Shown one piece after another: positions 23,687-31,960 of a DNA stretch of 40,038 nucleotides (position 1 is the first letter of the stretch; every line of letters begins with the position of its first letter). Under the pieces are notes generated by a model. That model saw only the letters and a program-made list of their open reading frames with translations. It had not been told where the DNA came from and ran no database searches. Origin of the DNA: Actinomycetes bacterium (GTDB lineage: Bacteria > Actinomycetota > Actinomycetes > Actinomycetales > Microbacteriaceae); the NCBI GenBank assembly GCA_023428065.1, contig JAEYZI010000055.1, positions 1 to 40,038 of the forward strand, written 5' to 3'. The translations under genes were made by a program, and so were the position numbers.

Positions 23687-25894
23687 TCAGTCGCGCAGCG
23701 CGAAGCGCGCGTGCAGGCGCCTGAGCGGCGCGGGCGCCCACCACATGATCCGGCGCTGCCACGTCATGAACGCGGGCACGAGCAGGCAGCGCACGAGCGT
23801 CGCATCCAGCAGCACCGCGACCGCGAGGGCCGTGCCGAGCTGCTTGATGACCATGAGGTCGCCCGTCGCGAAACCCGCGAACACGACGATGATGATGAGG
23901 GCGGCGGAGGTGATGATGCGGCCCGAGCGCTGGATGCCGCGCGCGATCGCCTCGGCGTCGTCGACGCCGCGCTCCACCTGCTCGGTGATGCGCGACAGGA
24001 TGAACATCTCGTAGTCCATCGCGAGCCCGAAGCCGAACACGAGGGTCAACAGCAGCACGAGCACGTCGACGCCGAGCACGTCGTCGGGGTCGAAGCCCAT
24101 GAACCCCGCGAAGTGGCCCTCCTGGAAACCCCACACGAGCACCCCGAGCGACGCCCCGAGCGACAGCACGCTCGCGAGGAGCGCCTTGATCGGCACGACG
24201 AGCGACCCCGTCATGAGGAACAGCAGCACGACCGTGCCGAGCGCGATCACGAGCACCGCCCACGGCACGCCGTGCGCGAGACCGTCGGCGAAGTCCACGG
24301 TGCGGGCGTCGGCGCCCGTCACCCACGCGGATGCGACGGGCCGCTCCGCGCGCAGCTCGCGCACGACCCCGCCCCCCGTCTTCGGGTCGACGGTCACGTT
24401 CGCCCGCCACACCTCGTTCACGGGCTCCGCCTCACCCACCTCGACGACGTGCGGGAGCGCGGATGCGGTGCGGGCCCACGCGGCGAGCGCGGCCTCCGAC
24501 TCGGCGACGAGCACGACGCGCGTGCGTGCGGCCTCCGGGAAGTGCTCCTCGAGCGCCGACGTGAAGGGGTACTGCGACGAGGAGGCGGGCAGCGAGTCGA
24601 CGCTCGTGTTGGCGACCCGCAGCTGCAGCACGGGGCTGCCGAGCAGCACGAGCACGGCGGCGCACGCGAGCGTCACGAGCGCCGGATGCCGTTGCACGCG
24701 CCGGGTGAGCCGCGAGAAGACGCCCTCGTCGGGGGCGACGTCGCCGAAGCGGCGCAGCACGCGGCCCGCACCCGGCAGCCTGCTGAGCAGCCCCGGGCGC
24801 AGCAGGCGTCCGCCGATGAGCGCGAGCAGGGCGGGCAGCAGCGTGAGCGCCGAGAGCATCGACACCGCGGTCACCGAGAGCGCCCCCAGTCCGATCGCGC
24901 GCACGACGGTCGCGTCGAAGCACAGCATCCCGAGCGCCGCGATGCCGAACACGGTGCCCGAGTAGAGCACCGTGCGGCCCGCGGTGTCGGCCGTGCGGGC
25001 GATGATCTCGAGGGGGGTGCGGCCGTCCGCCCGGTGCGACTCCTCGCGGAAGCGGCTCACGATGAGCAGGCCGTAGTCGATCGACAGGCCGAGGCCCACC
25101 GCCGTCACGACGTTCACGACGGTCGTGTTGATGTCGAGCAGGTAGGTGAAGGCGAACAGCGCGCCGAGCCCGCCCACGATCGACACGAGCGCACCGACGA
25201 GCGGGGTGCCGGCGGCGAGGAAGCCGCCGAAGACGACGAGCATCACGAGCAGCGCGATCGGCAGCGCGATCGCCTCCCCGCGCGCGAGGTCCGACTGCGA
25301 CAGCTCCATGATCGAGTCGACGAGCAGGGCGGGGCTCCCCACCTCGGCGACGGCGTCGGGCACGAGCGCGCGGATGTCGTGCGCGGCCTCCGCCAGCCGC
25401 TCGTCGACGCGCTCGACGGTCGCCGGGTCGACCGTGCCGTCGTGGGCGGCTACCGTCGCGGTCAGCAGGAAGCCCGCACCGTCGTCGGAGAAGAGCGCCG
25501 CCGCCTGGGGCGGGATGCCGCCGCCCGGCATCCGGGGGATCGCGAGCGGATCGACGACCGCGACATCCGGGTCGCCGAGGTCGGCGGCGAGCCGCGCCGT
25601 GAGCGCCGCGAGGGCGGGGTCGTCGAGGTCGACCCCGTGCACGACGAGCGTCGACGTCTCGTCGTCGCCGCCCGAGAGCAGCTCGTCGGCGTGGGCCGAC
25701 TCGACATCGCCCCACGCCCAGTTGGAGCCGAGGCGGTCGAAGAGGCCCTCGCCGAGCACGCCGCCGAGCGTGACCGCCACGACGGCGGCGAGGCCCGCGG
25801 CCCACAGGCCGAGGGTGAGGAAGGGGTGGCGCGCGGCGGCACCGGCCAGCCGACCCGGCGCGCCCGGCTGGGCCCTCAGACCTTGGCCATCCAA
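23687..25894 (-). CDS. MMPL-family RND transporter
   Basis: About 735 aa with two repeats of one helix, a large extracytoplasmic loop and five helices, the 12-span RND plan. Key TM4- and TM10-type motifs are GLSIDYGLLIVSRFREE and GFGLAMDYEMFILSRITEQ, with the Asp-Tyr pairs used for proton relay. MMPL proteins export lipids, peptides or drugs; the cargo cannot be told. The only plausible start is TTG 25894, giving a 19-bp overlap with the upstream DUF4032 gene and a GAAGAGGA lying immediately before it. The frame stays open upstream to 26920, but that part is an antisense-type shadow within DUF4032. Confidence 0.88.
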   Translation of the reverse strand: MDGQGLRAQPGAPGRLAGAAARHPFLTLGLWAAGLAAVVAVTLGGVLGEGLFDRLGSNWAWGDVESAHADELLSGGDDETSTLVVHGVDLDDPALAALTARLAADLGDPDVAVVDPLAIPRMPGGGIPPQAAALFSDDGAGFLLTATVAAHDGTVDPATVERVDERLAEAAHDIRALVPDAVAEVGSPALLVDSIMELSQSDLARGEAIALPIALLVMLVVFGGFLAAGTPLVGALVSIVGGLGALFAFTYLLDINTTVVNVVTAVGLGLSIDYGLLIVSRFREESHRADGRTPLEIIARTADTAGRTVLYSGTVFGIAALGMLCFDATVVRAIGLGALSVTAVSMLSALTLLPALLALIGGRLLRPGLLSRLPGAGRVLRRFGDVAPDEGVFSRLTRRVQRHPALVTLACAAVLVLLGSPVLQLRVANTSVDSLPASSSQYPFTSALEEHFPEAARTRVVLVAESEAALAAWARTASALPHVVEVGEAEPVNEVWRANVTVDPKTGGGVVRELRAERPVASAWVTGADARTVDFADGLAHGVPWAVLVIALGTVVLLFLMTGSLVVPIKALLASVLSLGASLGVLVWGFQEGHFAGFMGFDPDDVLGVDVLVLLLTLVFGFGLAMDYEMFILSRITEQVERGVDDAEAIARGIQRSGRIITSAALIIIVVFAGFATGDLMVIKQLGTALAVAVLLDATLVRCLLVPAFMTWQRRIMWWAPAPLRRLHARFALRD

Positions 25895-27159
25895 TCCTCT
25901 TCGCCGTCGTCGACGACGGCGAGCGGAAGGGTGATCGCCGCGGTCGGCGGGCCCACGACGGTCATCTCGTCGCGGCGGTGACGCAGCACGGTGTCGACGT
26001 ACGAGGTGAGGGCCTCGGCGAGCGGCACGTTGCGCTTCTGCTCCTGCGAGAGGTACCAGCGGTGGTCGAGGAGCTGGTGGAACATCTCGGCGGGCTCGAG
26101 CTTGCCGCGCAGGTCCTTCGGGATCGAGCGCACGACGGGCTCGAACACCGACACGAGCCACTCGTGGGCCACCATCTCCTCGTCGTCGTCGCCCGTGCCG
26201 CGGGTCGCGCGGTAGGCGTCGAGGTTGTTGAGCAGCCGACGGGCCTGGTTCTCTCCCGCGTCGAGTCCCGTGAGGCGCAGGAGCCGTCGCGAGTGGTGAC
26301 CGGCGTCGACCACCTTGGGCTGGATGCGCACGCTCGTGCCGTCCTCGCCCTTGCGGATCGACAGCTCCTCGATGTCGAAGCCGAGGTCGTTGAGGCGCTC
26401 GACGCGCTCGCGGATGCGCCAGCGCTCCGACTCGGGGAAGGTCTCGGATTCCGTCAGCTCGCGCCAGAGGGAGCGGTACGCCGCGACGATGCCGTCGGCG
26501 ACCTCCACGGGGTCGACCTCCTCGTCGAGGCGCCCGCCCGACTGCAGGTCGAGCAGCTCGCCCGCGATGTTGATGCGCGCGACCTCGAGGTCGTTCTCGC
26601 GCTGCCCGTTCGAGAGCCCGCCCTCGTAGAGCTTGCCGGTCTCGGCATCCACGAGGTACGCGGCGAACGCCCCGGCGTCGCGGCGGAAGAGGGTGTTGGA
26701 GAGCGAGACGTCGCCCCAGTAGAAGCCGACGAGGTGAAGGCGCGCGAGCAGGAGCGCGAGGGCGTCGACGAGGCGCGTCGCCGTGTCGGGGCGGAGCGCC
26801 TGCGAGTAGAGGGCGCGGTAGGGGAGCGAGAACTTGAGGTGGCGCGTCACGAGCGCGGGGGAGAGCTCCTCGCCGTCGGGGGCGACGCGCCCCGTGACGA
26901 CCGCGACCGGTTCGACGCACGGGACGTCGAGGCGCTGCAGGGTGCGCAGCAGGTCGTACTCGCGGCGGGCGAGCTCGAGCGTGGTCTCCTTGATCGCGAC
27001 GACGAAGCCCTCGAGGTGCACGAAGCGCACGAGGTGCCGGGAGATGCCCTTCGGCAGCGCCGCGATCGTCTCATCCGGCCAGGACTCGAGCGGGAGATCC
27101 CACGGCAGGTCGAGCAGCGCCGGATCCGGCACGGCGGAGGTGATCGACAGCGAGCTCAC
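25876..27159 (-). CDS. DUF4032 protein with a kinase-like fold
   Basis: 427 aa. The N-terminal half resembles lipopolysaccharide-kinase-like folds: VAIKETTLELARREYDLL with K57 as a candidate ATP-binding lysine, GDVSLSN near residues 148-154 as a catalytic-loop-like segment, and LVDAETG near 168-174 in the DFG position. The C-terminal half, DUF4032 proper, contains HHSRRLLRLTGLDAGENQARRLLNNLDAYR and HRWYLSQEQKRNVPLAEA. Substrate unknown. GTG start, leaderless behind TAGGCT. It overlaps and probably cotranscribes the MMPL gene. Confidence 0.88.
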   Translation of the reverse strand: MSSLSITSAVPDPALLDLPWDLPLESWPDETIAALPKGISRHLVRFVHLEGFVVAIKETTLELARREYDLLRTLQRLDVPCVEPVAVVTGRVAPDGEELSPALVTRHLKFSLPYRALYSQALRPDTATRLVDALALLLARLHLVGFYWGDVSLSNTLFRRDAGAFAAYLVDAETGKLYEGGLSNGQRENDLEVARINIAGELLDLQSGGRLDEEVDPVEVADGIVAAYRSLWRELTESETFPESERWRIRERVERLNDLGFDIEELSIRKGEDGTSVRIQPKVVDAGHHSRRLLRLTGLDAGENQARRLLNNLDAYRATRGTGDDDEEMVAHEWLVSVFEPVVRSIPKDLRGKLEPAEMFHQLLDHRWYLSQEQKRNVPLAEALTSYVDTVLRHRRDEMTVVGPPTAAITLPLAVVDDGEEDWMAKV

Positions 27160-27165
27160 CCGTCG

Positions 27166-27171
27166 AGCCTA
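27166..27171 (-). promoter_or_regulatory. leaderless-type -10 element (TAGGCT)
   Basis: On the minus strand TAGGCT ends 6 bases before GTG 27159. Confidence 0.6.
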
Positions 27172-27191
27172 TTCCCGCATCCGTGGGTGCG

Positions 27192-27212
27192 GGGCGGCGC
27201 GGCTCGCCGCCC
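27192..27212. terminator. GC hairpin between msiK and DUF4032
   Basis: GGGCGGCG (27192-27199) and CGCCGCCC (27205-27212) form a perfect 8-bp stem with a 5-base loop. It could be a second barrier against read-through from msiK. Confidence 0.4.
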
Positions 27213-27306
27213 AGCGTCGACCGTCGACAGCGGCCCGTGCCGCTCCCCTCGAAATCCGCCGCCTACGGCCGCCTCGCTGCCCAGAACTGACGAAGACCTC
27301 TCGGAG

Positions 27307-27342
27307 GGAAGGGCGACAAGGCGCGGAAGGGCGGCAAGGCGC
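27307..27342 (+). repeat. 18-bp tandem duplication
   Basis: GGAAGGGCGACAAGGCGC (27307-27324) is followed at once by GGAAGGGCGGCAAGGCGC (27325-27342), with one mismatch. It lies in the 243-bp gene-free gap between msiK and DUF4032. Confidence 0.8.
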
Positions 27343-27352
27343 CGGGAACGAC

Positions 27353-27386
27353 GGAGGCCGCACCCCCGGCAGGGGATGCGGCCTCC
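27353..27386 (-). terminator. terminator of msiK
   Basis: A perfect 10-bp stem, GGAGGCCGCA (27353-27362) with TGCGGCCTCC (27377-27386), is extended by CCCC/GGGG in the loop. It begins 17 bases after the msiK stop codon. There is no T-tract. Confidence 0.75.
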
Positions 27387-27402
27387 GGATGACGCGGTGG
27401 GC

Positions 27403-28506
<1,104 letters not shown>

Positions 28507-28525
28507 GGTGATTCGTTCTCCTTCA

Positions 28526-28602
28526 CCGGCAGGCACGTGCCGGACGATCCGTAGTGAATGGAAAGACCGTCGGCGTCGATGCCGACGATCCCGCTCAGTA
28601 TG
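28526..28602 (-). promoter_or_regulatory. msiK promoter and structured 5' leader
   Basis: On the minus strand CATACT (28602-28597), preceded by TGC, is a good -10. The predicted leader of about 84 bases has two hairpins: CGTCGGC/GCCGACG (28568-28587) and CCGGCA/TGCCGG (28526-28543). The second ends just before the AAGGAG ribosome-binding site. Confidence 0.5.
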
Positions 28603-28749
28603 GCACAGGGCGTGAGGGCCGCCGTCCTCAGCGGCCGTCCGGAAGGTTCCCAGACTCCGTCCCTAGCATCAGGGGCGGACCCGAGTGGCGTCCCGTACGT
28701 GCGCGACGTATTCTCTCGAACGCGCTCCCACACCCGAAAACGAGGACCG

Positions 28750-29676
28750 ATGACCTACGGCGAGTCCGATCGCCTGGAGCCCGGCAGCAAGGATGCCCGG
28801 GCTGCTGCGAAGGAACGCGCCCGCGAACTGCGCACGCTGCATCGCAAGCAGGAGCGCCGTCGCCGGCTGACCCTGCAGTTGAGCGTGCTCGGCGGCGCTC
28901 TCGTCGTGATCGCCGTCGTCGCGATCACGCTCGTCTCGATGAACCAGTCGCCCGCACGCGGCCCGCTCAACATGGCGAGCGACGGGATCAAGATCGGCGC
29001 CGACCTCAAGGCCGTCCGCACGCCGGGCCTCGCGCCGAGCGCCACCCCGATCCCGTCCGAGCCCGACGAGGCGGGCGTCATCGACATCCGCATCTACGTC
29101 GACTACCTGTGCGCCAACTGCGGCACGTTCGAGGAGAACAACGCCGAGCAGCTGCGCACGTGGGTGTCGTCGGGTGCCGCGACCGTCGAGATCCACCCCA
29201 TCGCCCTCCTGACCACGAAGTCGGCAGGCACCCAGTACTCGCTGCGCGCCGCCAACGCGGCCGCCTGCGTCGCCGAGCACTCGCCCGACTCGTTCTTCGA
29301 GTTCCACGAGTCGCTCTTCGCCGACCAGCCCGAGGAGGGCAGCGCGGGGCTCACCGACGAGGAGCTCTACAAGCGGGCGGTCGGGGCCGGCGTCACCGAG
29401 CGCTCCAAGATCAAGAGCTGCATCGAGAAGAAGCGGTTCGCGTCGTGGGTGCAGGCCGCCACCGTTCGCGCCCTCAACGGCCCCATCCCGAACGCCGACA
29501 TCCCGGCCATCACGACCGCGCCGACCATCATCGTCGACGGCAAGAGGTTCCAGTACACGAAGGACTTCGACCCCAAGGAGCTCGCGCAGTTCGTCACGGG
29601 TGCGGCCGGCGAGAAGTTCACCGCGACGCCGACACCGTCCCCCACCCCGTCAGATTCGGCGACTCCCGCCCCGTAG
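28750..29676 (+). CDS. DsbA-like thioredoxin-fold membrane-anchored protein
   Basis: 308 aa from ATG 28750, with GAGGA just upstream; a longer open frame to 28558 runs through the promoter region. A basic, coil-prone N-terminus (1-36) precedes one transmembrane helix (about 38-60). The extracytoplasmic thioredoxin_4 domain has YVDYLCANCGTFEE with a CANC redox pair at C121/C124, plus GTQYSLRAANAAACVAE and TAPTIIVDGKRFQ with the cis-proline region. It probably acts in disulfide exchange outside the membrane. The tail is Pro-Thr-rich. It lies just upstream of the split tRNA-Thr gene. Confidence 0.9.
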   Translation: MTYGESDRLEPGSKDARAAAKERARELRTLHRKQERRRRLTLQLSVLGGALVVIAVVAITLVSMNQSPARGPLNMASDGIKIGADLKAVRTPGLAPSATPIPSEPDEAGVIDIRIYVDYLCANCGTFEENNAEQLRTWVSSGAATVEIHPIALLTTKSAGTQYSLRAANAAACVAEHSPDSFFEFHESLFADQPEEGSAGLTDEELYKRAVGAGVTERSKIKSCIEKKRFASWVQAATVRALNGPIPNADIPAITTAPTIIVDGKRFQYTKDFDPKELAQFVTGAAGEKFTATPTPSPTPSDSATPAP

Positions 29677-29691
29677 GCTGGGGGCGCAGAC

Positions 29692-29730
29692 GCCTCCTTA
29701 GCTCAGTTGGCCAGAGCGTCGCTCTTGTAA
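29692..29730 (+). pseudogene. 5' half of a split tRNA-Thr(TGT) gene
   Basis: GCCTCCTTAGCTCAGTTGG and the following bases give tRNA positions 1-38: acceptor 5' strand, D arm, anticodon 5' stem TCGCT and loop CTTGTAA. After 29730 the sequence no longer continues as a tRNA (no variable loop, T arm or acceptor 3' strand). The missing part is found at 31973-32010. Joined, the two halves fold perfectly: GCCTCCT/AGGAGGC acceptor, TCGCT/AGCGA anticodon stem, GTCGG/CCGAC T stem. Confidence 0.9.
29719..29730 (+). repeat. att core, left copy
   Basis: TCGCTCTTGTAA, covering the anticodon 5' stem and loop, recurs exactly at 31961-31972. Flanking bases differ on both sides, so the identity is exactly 12 bp. 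Confidence 0.85.
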
Positions 29731-29737
29731 GGCGTCT

Positions 29738-29771
29738 TGTGATTCGCCGCGATTGACTGTGATTCGCGGCG
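29738..29771. repeat. left-arm repeats of the island
   Basis: TGTGATTCGC occurs directly repeated at 29738-29747 and 29758-29767. The second copy overlaps an inverted repeat, CGCCGCGA (29745-29752) with TCGCGGCG (29764-29771). These start 8 bases inside the left core and could be recombinase or excisionase sites. Confidence 0.5.
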
Positions 29772-29815
29772 CTCGCGGAGCTCGCAAAGAGCGGCGCTCC
29801 AGAAACGCGATGACA

Positions 29816-29835
29816 CGTGGGGCAAACGTGGGGAA
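29816..29835 (+). repeat. CGTGGGG arm repeats, left end
   Basis: Two CGTGGGG heptamers (29816-29822, 29827-29833) in 11-bp phase lie within a 20-bp sequence that is identical at 31816-31835. They are candidate arm-type recombinase sites. Confidence 0.65.
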
Positions 29836-29864
29836 AATCTCGCCACGGTAGGCTTTCCGAGGCC

Positions 29865-29937
29865 GCCGGCTTAGCTCAGTTGGTAGAGCACTTGTCTTGT
29901 AAACAAGGGGTCACGAGTTCGAGTCTCGTAGCCGGCT
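29865..29937 (+). tRNA. tRNA-Thr(TGT), complete, carried by the island
   Basis: 73 nt cloverleaf. Acceptor GCCGGCT/AGCCGGC, D arm with AGCTCAGTTGGTAGAGC, anticodon stem CTTGT/ACAAG with loop CTTGTAA and anticodon TGT (29898-29900), T arm ACGAG-TTCGAGT-CTCGT. Unlike the split host gene it does not encode CCA (it ends TCAG). Its sequence differs clearly from the split tRNA-Thr but has the same anticodon, so it can supply ACA decoding when the host copy is broken. Confidence 0.95.
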
Positions 29938-29948
29938 CAGGGATGGAC

Positions 29949-30614
29949 TCAGACCACGACGCGCCGGTACTCGCCGTTGTCTGCAGCTGTTGTCACAAGA
30001 TTGCGTACGGTCCGAATCATCATGAGGACTTCGGAGTACAGCTCCTCGAAGGCCGCGAGGTCAACTGGCGACCATCGCCCGTGCGCGATCTCGTTGCGAG
30101 CGCGCAGCAGCTTGTAGTCGATCAGGTGCGCCTTCGTGGCGAATGGTGTGAAGTCGAGACCGAGCATCTCAAGGAGTTCCTCGCACACCTCGCTGTTCAG
30201 GTTCGACTGTGTATTCACCTCTTTGCTCGGGATGGCGAGGCGGTCATCTAGCCCGTCCATGAGTTGGGTCACGGTCGACATCCGCCGTCGAACCTCGGTG
30301 AGGTTCCCCTGCTTCCGGACGGCGGAGTCCACGGCAAGTGCCGCAAAGCCAGGCCGAAGTTCTCGAAGCTTGAGCTTCCGCCGAGCGACGAACTTCAGGT
30401 AGAGCGTGAGCGCGTTCTTGCAGTAGCCCTCCCAATGCGCGTAAATGAGCGCAACGCCCGCCCGGAGGAGTGCATCCCGCGCTGGCCCTCTCGCAGCCCG
30501 CACCTGCGATTGAAGCGATTGCATCTCCACTCGGCGCCACGCGAGGTCAGCGTCGAGTTCGTCCTCTAGTTCTTGGGGGGTGCGCACACTACTCGCCGCT
30601 GAAGATTCGATCAC
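29949..30614 (-). CDS. HEPN-domain ribonuclease-like protein (MAE_28990/MAE_18760, RiboL-PSP-HEPN type)
   Basis: 221 aa, GTG start at 30614. All-helical sequence with IYAHWEGYCKNALTLYL (about residues 57-73), a signature of this HEPN group, and the catalytic RX4-6H motif as RNEIAH (R173-H178). HEPN proteins of this type are metal-independent RNases in toxin and anti-phage systems. The first 26 bases of the gene overlap the end of the DUF262 gene, so the two are translated together. The stop codon lies 12 bases from the 3' end of the convergent tRNA-Thr. RNase activity is inferred from the intact motif. Confidence 0.85.
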   Translation of the reverse strand: MIESSAASSVRTPQELEDELDADLAWRRVEMQSLQSQVRAARGPARDALLRAGVALIYAHWEGYCKNALTLYLKFVARRKLKLRELRPGFAALAVDSAVRKQGNLTEVRRRMSTVTQLMDGLDDRLAIPSKEVNTQSNLNSEVCEELLEMLGLDFTPFATKAHLIDYKLLRARNEIAHGRWSPVDLAAFEELYSEVLMMIRTVRNLVTTAADNGEYRRVVV

Positions 30615-31728
30615 CGATCGATGCCATGAAGTGGATGCGACGCTCCGCTGCCTTGCCGCCGCCCGCGCGCTGCACGAAGATCTCGTCGGTCCACACGGTC
30701 GGGACCAGCTCCCTGATCCTCTCCGCGCGGTCGGCGCTGTCGAGCTGCGACCAGTGATTCCAGTTCCGCGCCAGGCCAGTCGCGATTACCTCGAATGCGG
30801 AGACACTGAAACGGCCGCTGTACTTGTCCTTGGCGGGGTCGTGGCGGCGGAAGGCGTCAGCCCCTAGGGCTTCGTCGAGCGCGCTGAACACTTGGCGGAA
30901 ACGCTGCTCCTCTGCTTCACGGTCGAAGTCGGCGTCGGCGATGAAGGCGCGCATCGTTTTCGTGAGGAACTCACCAACGTCTCCCATGCGCTGCAGATCT
31001 TCGTTGGGCGTCTTGGTTATTGAGAGATAGCGGAGCACTGACCCTGCGTCGTAAGCCTCCTCCTGCTGCCGATCACTGATGTTCATCACGTTCGTGAAGT
31101 GTTCATCGGCTGCCAGGGAGTCGATCCACTTCGAGAATCCCGCGTCGAGCATCACCGCAAGACACTTCCGCGACTCCTGCTCCGAGAGGCGAGTGCCGCT
31201 GTTGAGGCGCTGGAAGAGGTCGTACTTCGCTTGCTCGTCGCTTTCCTTGCGGACGATCTGGAAGTCGAGTCGGGAACGCTTGAAGACGCGACGCTGGACC
31301 TCGTCGAGTTCCGACTGCCCGTCACCCAGCTCCTTGCCGGCCACTTCCGCCGAGTAATACACGCCTTGGAGGCTCGGCAGGTATTCGCCAGCTACAAGGG
31401 CTTCCGGACGGTCTGGTCGACCGGTGTCATCCTTGAGTGCCCCCATGAAGCGAAGAATGGTCGAGAGTCGCTGCACTCCGTCGATCACGTCCCATACACC
31501 GTCATCCCGTTGGGCGACGAAGATCGGCGGAATCGGGATGCCGAGGAAGATACTTTCGATCAGCTTGCTCTGCTGCTCGATCGACCAGCGGAAGATGCGC
31601 TGGAACTCTGGATGCACGTCGAGGTCGCCTGCGTCGTACATGGCGACGGCCTCGTTGATCGACATGCTGTAGCCGTCGGTCTGGATCTCTTGAGATCGCT
31701 CATCGATCTCGGCCTGCAATGTTGACAC
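30589..31728 (-). CDS. DUF262 (GmrS N-terminal-like) protein
   Basis: 379 aa, GTG start with AGGAG 4 bases upstream. DUF262 hallmarks are HPEFQRIFRWS (39-49; FQR at 42-44), IPIPPIFV, the DGxQR motif as IDGVQRL (82-88), and FQRLNSGTRLSEQE from 172. DUF262 has a ParB/sulfiredoxin-like nucleotide-binding fold used in GmrSD, SspE and BrxU restriction systems, where it is joined to a DUF1524 HNH nuclease. Here no HNH domain or motif is visible; the partner gene is a HEPN RNase instead. That suggests a sensor-effector pair with RNA rather than DNA as target, which is a hypothesis. Confidence 0.88.
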   Translation of the reverse strand: MSTLQAEIDERSQEIQTDGYSMSINEAVAMYDAGDLDVHPEFQRIFRWSIEQQSKLIESIFLGIPIPPIFVAQRDDGVWDVIDGVQRLSTILRFMGALKDDTGRPDRPEALVAGEYLPSLQGVYYSAEVAGKELGDGQSELDEVQRRVFKRSRLDFQIVRKESDEQAKYDLFQRLNSGTRLSEQESRKCLAVMLDAGFSKWIDSLAADEHFTNVMNISDRQQEEAYDAGSVLRYLSITKTPNEDLQRMGDVGEFLTKTMRAFIADADFDREAEEQRFRQVFSALDEALGADAFRRHDPAKDKYSGRFSVSAFEVIATGLARNWNHWSQLDSADRAERIRELVPTVWTDEIFVQRAGGGKAAERRIHFMASIGDRIFSGE

Positions 31729-31777
31729 GAGTCTCCTATTCGGTCGGCAGCGACGTGCCCCACAAAGTACCGGATCA

Positions 31778-31793
31778 GCGCACCAGCGTGCGC
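31778..31793. promoter_or_regulatory. palindrome upstream of the DUF262 gene
   Basis: GCGCAC (31778-31783), CAGC, GTGCGC (31788-31793): 6-bp perfect arms, 50-65 bases before the DUF262 start. Possible operator or leader hairpin; no regulator gene is in the island. Confidence 0.4.
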
Positions 31794-31815
31794 GAGTTGA
31801 GAACGTAGGTGCCCG

Positions 31816-31843
31816 CGTGGGGCAAACGTGGGGAATCGTGGGG
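31816..31843 (+). repeat. CGTGGGG arm repeats, right end
   Basis: Three CGTGGGG heptamers (31816-31822, 31827-31833, 31837-31843), spaced 11 and 10 bp. The first 20 bases are identical, in the same orientation, to 29816-29835, exactly 2000 bp away. Confidence 0.65.
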
Positions 31844-31851
31844 CAGCAATA

Positions 31852-31879
31852 GGCTGTAGTTCACTGAGCTAAATGCGCC
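31852..31879 (-). other. tRNA-like 5' fragment (relic?)
   Basis: On the minus strand, within GGCGCATTTAGCTCAGTGAA and the following ACTACAGCC, TTAGCTCAGT matches the universal tRNA D-arm opening. No anticodon or T arm follows, so it is at most a remnant of another tRNA target, and may be chance. Confidence 0.3.
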
Positions 31880-31960
31880 TCCGAAGTGCCGAGATCCCCG
31901 TACTTACAGGGCAGAACTGCGATTCGCTGTTGTCCACAGCGCTTGAATTTGCCCACTAAA

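Noticed and set aside
29817..30251. 144-codon plus-strand frame across the tRNA and HEPN 3' end
   Set aside because: It reads through the tRNA-Thr gene and opposite the HEPN gene and resembles no protein.
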